Source: Calliopum simillimum
Lineage: Eukaryota > Arthropoda > Insecta > Diptera > Lauxaniidae
Length of the DNA: 64,000 nucleotides
Reading direction: 5' to 3'
Assembly (NCBI GenBank): GCA_951812925.1
Contig: OX638368.1
Coordinates: 158,334,492-158,398,491 of the forward strand
The translations under genes were made by a program, and so were the position numbers. Shown here piece after piece: positions 59,471 to 64,000 of this stretch. Position 1 is the first letter of the stretch; every line of letters starts with the position of its first letter. The notes beneath the pieces are model-generated. The model saw nothing but the letters and a program-made list of their open reading frames with translations, did no database searches and was not told the DNA's origin.

Positions 59471-60030
59471 TTTGCGCATAACTTGCGACTATGTATGTAT
59501 GGGTATTCGCTTTTATTTCTATGTATTTAAACTTTTGGTGGAGTCCGTTAGCGTTTCTTTGGTAGACTATAAACTGTTGTATAGTCAGATTATCTAAAAA
59601 CAGAAGATGTCACAAGTTTGGCTCGTAAATGGCGTATAAACGTTTAAAGTGGGCGTGGAAATTCTTGTTGTAACAAAAAGTTTAATACAGGCTTGAACGC
59701 GTGGGAACAATTTGGGCCTAAAATCTCATTTTCATTTTTAAATATAAAAACCACAAAAAAAAACATAATTCTTATGTAACTAAACAACTTCGGGTACTAA
59801 CAGTCTTGACCCCTTATAAAAGTTCCAACAGGAAAATTATCTCTGAAAGGGTGTATTTTTTTAATAAAAATCGGTTAAAGAATGTGTTGAAAAAAACTTT
59901 TCCACACTTTTTCAGCCATAACTTATCCTATGTCCAACGAATAATTTTATTTTTTAATCACGTTATTCAAATTATTCATTTTCAATTGTTACACGTATTT
60001 CTTTCAAAATGGACAGCGAGATAAAATTAG
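59471..60030. other. No gene seen
   Basis: Likely left flank of the Tc1-like relic; no inverted end could be recognised. Confidence 0.35.
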
Positions 60031-60700
60031 GTGAAAAAAATAATTAAAACTTTTCAAAAAAATCCATTGTGGACTTTCAAAAAAATAGCAACTGATCCCA
60101 AGGTTCATCGTCACACTGTTTCAAAAGCCATTAAACAGTGTAAGGAAGACTTAATCATTAGACGAAAACCTGAATCAGGAAGAAAAAAAGGTCCAACAAA
60201 TATTGGCAAGGCAAAAGATGTCGAACAACTTTTTCGAAGAGCTCCGAGAAAAGCAGCTCTGATTCTTTTGTGTGCAGAACCAAAGCAAATGCTGGGCTGA
60301 AGTCGTACAAAGTTCAGAAAGTTCCAGATCGCAATGCGGTAAAAACTTTAGAAGCAAAAAAACGAGCTAAAAAATTCAGGTCTAAATTAATAAAAAAATG
60401 TACGTGGCGGCAGACTTTTCACAACTTCCGGGTCAAGATTTTTATGTGGCTGATGGAAGAGGTATTATTCATGAACAATACCGGACAAAAAGCAAACAAA
60501 AATCTATAAGTTTCTTGTGTGGCAAGCCATTTGCAGTTGTGGCAAAAGAAGCCAAGCATTTGTGACATCAAGAACGATAAATACAGAAATATACTTATAT
60601 TAAGGAGTGTCTTCAAAAACGGCTTTTGCCTTTCCTTAAACAGCACAGAGTGCCTAGATATTTCTGACCCAAGGAATTAAGAGATGGATTTTTGCTTTTT
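60031..60700 (+). pseudogene. Tc1-like transposase relic
   Basis: The first frame (60031-60300) gives the N-terminal helix-turn-helix (WTFKKIATDPKVHRHTVSKA) and FFRRAPRKAALIL-like sequence. The next frame (60270-60509) gives LKSYKVQKVPDRNAVKTLEA and the start of the catalytic domain, where DFSQLPGQDFYVADGRG can be read in a third frame. FLVWQAICSCGKRSQAFVTS and NTEIYL follow past 60509. At least three frameshifts. Most of the protein order of a Tc1-like transposase is preserved but the C-terminal third is missing. Family shared with 16956 and 19390. Confidence 0.8.
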
Positions 60701-61069
60701 AAACTGAGTAGAATATATTATTTTTCAGTCAACGCAAATGGCTCAAAGTACAGCCACGCCAAAGTACAAAGAGAAAGAACTATTTCTAACAAAGAGAATC
60801 TAAAACAGGTGTTTAGGGAATAATGAAGCGAAATCTCCACAGATATTACGAAAAATCTGGTCGGTTCTATTCCTAGAAGACTGAGTGTTGTATTTAAGAC
60901 TAAAAGAAAACAAATATAATATAAAGCTAGTTTTTGTTATTATATTAATATCTATTTACTTGTTTTTGACGCGTATTATTTCTGGTTGTGTTTTGGTTTT
61001 GTTTTATTTTTTTGAACCTCTTATACGTAAACTGTAAGTAAACAGGCTTCAGAAGTCTTGGTCTCGGCC

Positions 61070-61840
61070 TGGGAGATGTGGCACCCCGAGATGATATGGC
61101 ACGCCTTTTTAATTTCAATACTTGCAGCTTCCATAGCATTCAAATGGTGCATCCATCAAAGCAAATAGAATTGAATGTGATTTCGTTTTCGGATGAATAT
61201 GAGCGCAAGTGAACATGTTTATTCGTTTCGTGGAATATTTACTCGGTATATACCAAAAGGGAGAAATGGCACCCCATTGCTGCAAGTGACATGGTAGATT
61301 ATAAAAACGAAGCGCTTGAAGTTCATTTTTCACTGATTAATTTGAGGTTTTCTTTAATATTTTAGAAAACTTGTGCAAACTTCGAATACAGGTGACATAC
61401 CGCAGAAATGATATTAAGTGAAATCACGCCTGTACCAATGACTTCGAAAAATCTAAGCTGAACAAAAGAAAATCAAGGGCAAAAAATTCTCATTACTTGG
61501 TCGAGCAGAAAAAAAAAAAAAAATGGCGGAAAGCACCACCAATGCAACGTAACTATGGTGGTTCTAAATAAGATTTGTTATAAACGTGAGGTGGTTACTA
61601 GTTATGCTTCTTCCGATAAAGGTGAAGAAAATATTTTAATACAGGATGAATCTGATAGGTGCGTCGGATGTGGAGAAGACTATGCACAAGCCACTAAACC
61701 AGATCATTGGATCCAATGAGTAATGTGCCGTATATCGTCACATCAAACAAGTACAACTTACACGAAAGCATGCAATAATTCTGGCAACAAAAACTTAAAA
61801 GGGTGCCAAATCACCCATAGTCTCGGATGACTTGGCACTT
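61070..61840 (+). mobile_element. Pogo-like element relic with TGGCACC motifs
   Basis: GTGGCACCCCGAG, ATGGCACGCC, ATGGCACCCC and the closing hairpin GTGCCAAATCA/TGACTTGGCAC (61803-61837) recur around a transposase tail. The layout resembles the 8475-11090 element. Borders uncertain. Confidence 0.45.
61621..61790 (+). pseudogene. Pogo-like transposase C-terminal zinc-finger relic
   Basis: One frame reads DRCVGCGEDYAQ, then PDHWIQ followed by TGA and VMCRISSHQ, ending TKACNNS. This fits the C-x2-C...W-I-x-C-x2-C-x-x-W-x-H pattern of pogo/jerky-type transposase tails. As in the relic at 10458, a TGA occupies the place of a cysteine codon after W-I-Q. No catalytic domain remains. Confidence 0.6.
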
Positions 61841-63622
61841 TAAAAAAACATATTTGCAATATTTTTTAATTAAGTTGAAGTACTTTTTTTTTGTTATAAA
61901 TTATTTAAAGAATAAATTCCTTTTGAGTTTCTTTTAAAATGTATCTAAATTTTGGTTTTATAGCAGTTCAACAAAACAGGTGCCATATCCCAAGGGTTTA
62001 CTCTACATTGGCCATTTTAGACAAATTTTATCTTTTGTTTCAGGTTTCGTTAAAACTGATTTTTTGTTTTTATCTCTTCCGTCGAACACAGAAATGGTGC
62101 ATTGTTTATAAGAAATTACCAATTAAATTGATATTAGGCAATTCTTTACATAAAATGAGTACTTATCAATTAGCAGCACTTGTGAAAATACAATGAGCCC
62201 GCACTTTTCACTTTTCGAATGCATGGCACATATGGTATATGCTGCGTATGTTTATGTTGTGCAAGACAAGGCAAGGCAGATTTTCCATTGAGATTTTATC
62301 GCAAGTGTCAAAATGTTAATGGAAATCCATGCCTGTCATATGCAAAAACAAAAAAAAAAAAAAAAATAACAAGATACACAAATACGTTACAAACATTTGT
62401 TGCGCCACCATGAGCCAAAGAACTCTCATAGTCAGCTCTTAATGTAATGAACAGGGCGACGACTATCGCACTACAAACATGAACATTGCAACCAGCAAAT
62501 AAATATTTCCTCCCTCTTTGTGCCCACAAAAATCTCATATCAACACAACACCACACAATTGTTGAGTTGCTTCCACATGCACATGCACATGATATCTGTG
62601 AAACTACACACACAGCCACAGTTGAGCTCAACATTACATTAGTATGGGTGAGAAAATAAAACAATTTTGTAACGGACAAAAATATCTGCTACGTGTAGGT
62701 TTGCGCGTATCTGTGCTACGTGGTATATTTTGTGTGGTGCTGCTTCTAAGTCTTCTTCTTCTTGCTGCCGCTGCTGCAAGTTTGTTGAGCCGTTGCGCCT
62801 TTCAAATCATAAAGTTGTGTGGGGGAAAATTCGTTAAATGAGCGGGTGAGCAAGCAAGTATGCATGTGTATAATATTGATATATATGTACATACATAAGC
62901 AGACTTAATAGCCTCGCGAATGTGATTGTTTGAAAATCAAAATTCAACGGTCGTTTTTATGTTTATCCATTGTTTGGATTGGGTTTCATTTAAGGTTATA
63001 CTTTTCAGTACATTTTTTGGAGACTCCTTAGTGTTTTAAAACCCTGCTACGGTTTCTTTTGGACAAATTAGTGTTTTACTTTACAAAGCACAGTGTCCAA
63101 AACTCCATTTATCTCAATTTTTATACGTGTATAACCCCATTTTCTATTGTATATATCGATACATCCAACGTAAAAGTTTGTAACTCAAGTTACCAATCAA
63201 TTTGGAATTTAGACAACGATTTAATAGTCGAAAAACCTTTATTTTGTCTACATATCTCAAAAGTATTTATTAAATTTTTGTTTTTGGTTTTCTTGTTTTA
63301 ACGAAAACAATACAAAAATGATCATAACTAAAAACTACTATTTGCGAGTTATCAACTTTTACGTTGGACGTATCGATATGTTTTCTTTTAAGCAAAGCCA
63401 ACAAAATAAAACAATTTTTAAAAATAAAACCAAAGCAAAAATAGTAATTTTCGATGAAGTTTTCGGTGCTAAATCTGAATCCAGAATCGGAATTGTTCTA
63501 TCGTGTATGGTTTTTGAGATATTCTAACCTAAAAGTTCAAAGATGTGATTTTTGAGGTTATATAGAGGTCAAACGAAATTATTTTACTCTTTTCTATTAA
63601 ATGCAGCGCATAGAACTATTTT
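61841..63622. other. No gene proven
   Basis: 62200-62850 has more balanced composition and two opposite open frames (62308-62679 minus, 62644-62841 plus with a leucine/alanine-rich stretch), but no domain is recognisable and simple sequence explains both. Confidence 0.35.
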
Positions 63623-64000
63623 TATACCCTACACTCTAGGTATATTCACTTTGTCCTTACGTTCTTAACGCAGAGAAGGAGGCGTGGCAGACATAGAAAA
63701 GTATATATATTCTTGATAAGCGTCACCTCCTGTGTCGATATAGCCATGTGCGCCTGCCTGGCTGGCTGGCTGTGTGTGGAAATATATTTTTTGGGAAAAC
63801 TAAGCAAGATAATTCAATGAAGTTAGCTCGTGGGTTTGAAAATGAAGGAAATCAGTCAACGAACACACCCACCGCCCATACAAAAAATACATTCAAGATG
63901 TAACTGAGTTAAAACTAGACGAACTGGGACAAGAGGGCGTGGCACTTCCAACTAAGAACTATAAATGCGAGCTTTAAGCAAAAACTGGGTGAACTCAGAC
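63623..64000 (+). mobile_element. INE-1/DINE-1-like element, copy 5, cut by window end
   Basis: Starts TATACCCTACACTCTAGGTA. Blocks TTCACTTTGTCC, AGAGAAGGAGGCGTGGCAGA, AAGTATATATATTCTTGATA and CACCTCCTGTGTCGATATAG are present. The GTCTG tract is replaced by GCCTGCCTGGCTGGCTGGCT. Confidence 0.85.

Noticed and set aside
62308..62841. A 123-codon minus frame and a 65-codon plus frame with a hydrophobic stretch
   Set aside because: The hydrophobic parts come from simple CTT/CTG and poly-A tracts; no family recognised.
1..64000. LTR retrotransposon or endogenous virus
   Set aside because: I found no paired LTRs, integrase, protease or envelope-like sequence.

Overview
The window reads as intergenic, repeat-dominated DNA from a higher fly (Diptera, Cyclorrhapha; possibly a fruit fly or muscoid, not proven). 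It is AT-rich with many poly-A/poly-T runs. No intact host exon, rRNA gene or convincing canonical tRNA gene can be supported. What it contains is a dense, nested collection of old and younger DNA transposons: INE-1/DINE-1-like elements with the typical fly 'TATACCCTACAC' start, mariner and Tc1-like relics, pogo-like transposase tails, one non-LTR reverse-transcriptase relic, and a striking number of long inverted-repeat (foldback) elements.

Layout. 0-5.2 kb: two copies of a GGGGAAGAG-ended element. 5.5-7.9 kb: two hAT-like elements back to back. 8.5-11.1 kb: a pogo-like element with a 1.7 kb foldback inside it. 11.6-13.3 kb: a perfect 69-bp tandem duplication, a hAT-like element and a 363-bp MITE. 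14.4-20.1 kb: DINE-1-like, mariner and Tc1-like relics. 20.2-21.75 kb: a 1.55 kb foldback whose sister copy lies at 36.1-37.7 kb. 21.8-23.9 kb: the most repeat-poor stretch, with a weak promoter-like site. 24-25.3 kb: a mariner relic split by a tRNA-like element. 25.3-26.8 kb: two DINE-1-like copies. 28.3-29.6 kb: non-LTR and mariner relics. 30.5-31.4 kb: third copy of the 7-kb hAT-like family. 35-37.7 kb: two foldbacks. 38.2-40.7 kb: a mariner whose transposase is cut by a CACTAG-ended foldback. 41-42.5 kb: a palindrome carrying outward-facing tRNA-like promoters. 44.3-45.2 kb: a mariner with an open but internally deleted transposase. 46.2-48.9 kb: a 2.76 kb foldback with 167-bp tandem units in its arms. 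49.3-50.7 kb: a Transib-like element. 53.4 kb: a MITE. 54.5-55.7 kb: an interrupted DINE-1-like copy. 58.8-59.5 kb: another element with tRNA-like parts. 60-61.8 kb: Tc1-like and pogo-like relics. 63.6 kb to the end: a truncated DINE-1-like copy.

Nothing here works as a pathway. The common thread is non-autonomous mobile DNA, much of it with long self-complementary arms. Several insertions can be dated relative to each other by nesting, and target-site duplications allow superfamily guesses (8 bp hAT-like, 5 bp Transib-like, TA mariner, TTA CACTA-like). The two most unusual themes are tRNA-like Pol III promoter modules inside three unrelated inverted-repeat elements, and foldback arms built from about 165-bp tandem units in two different families.
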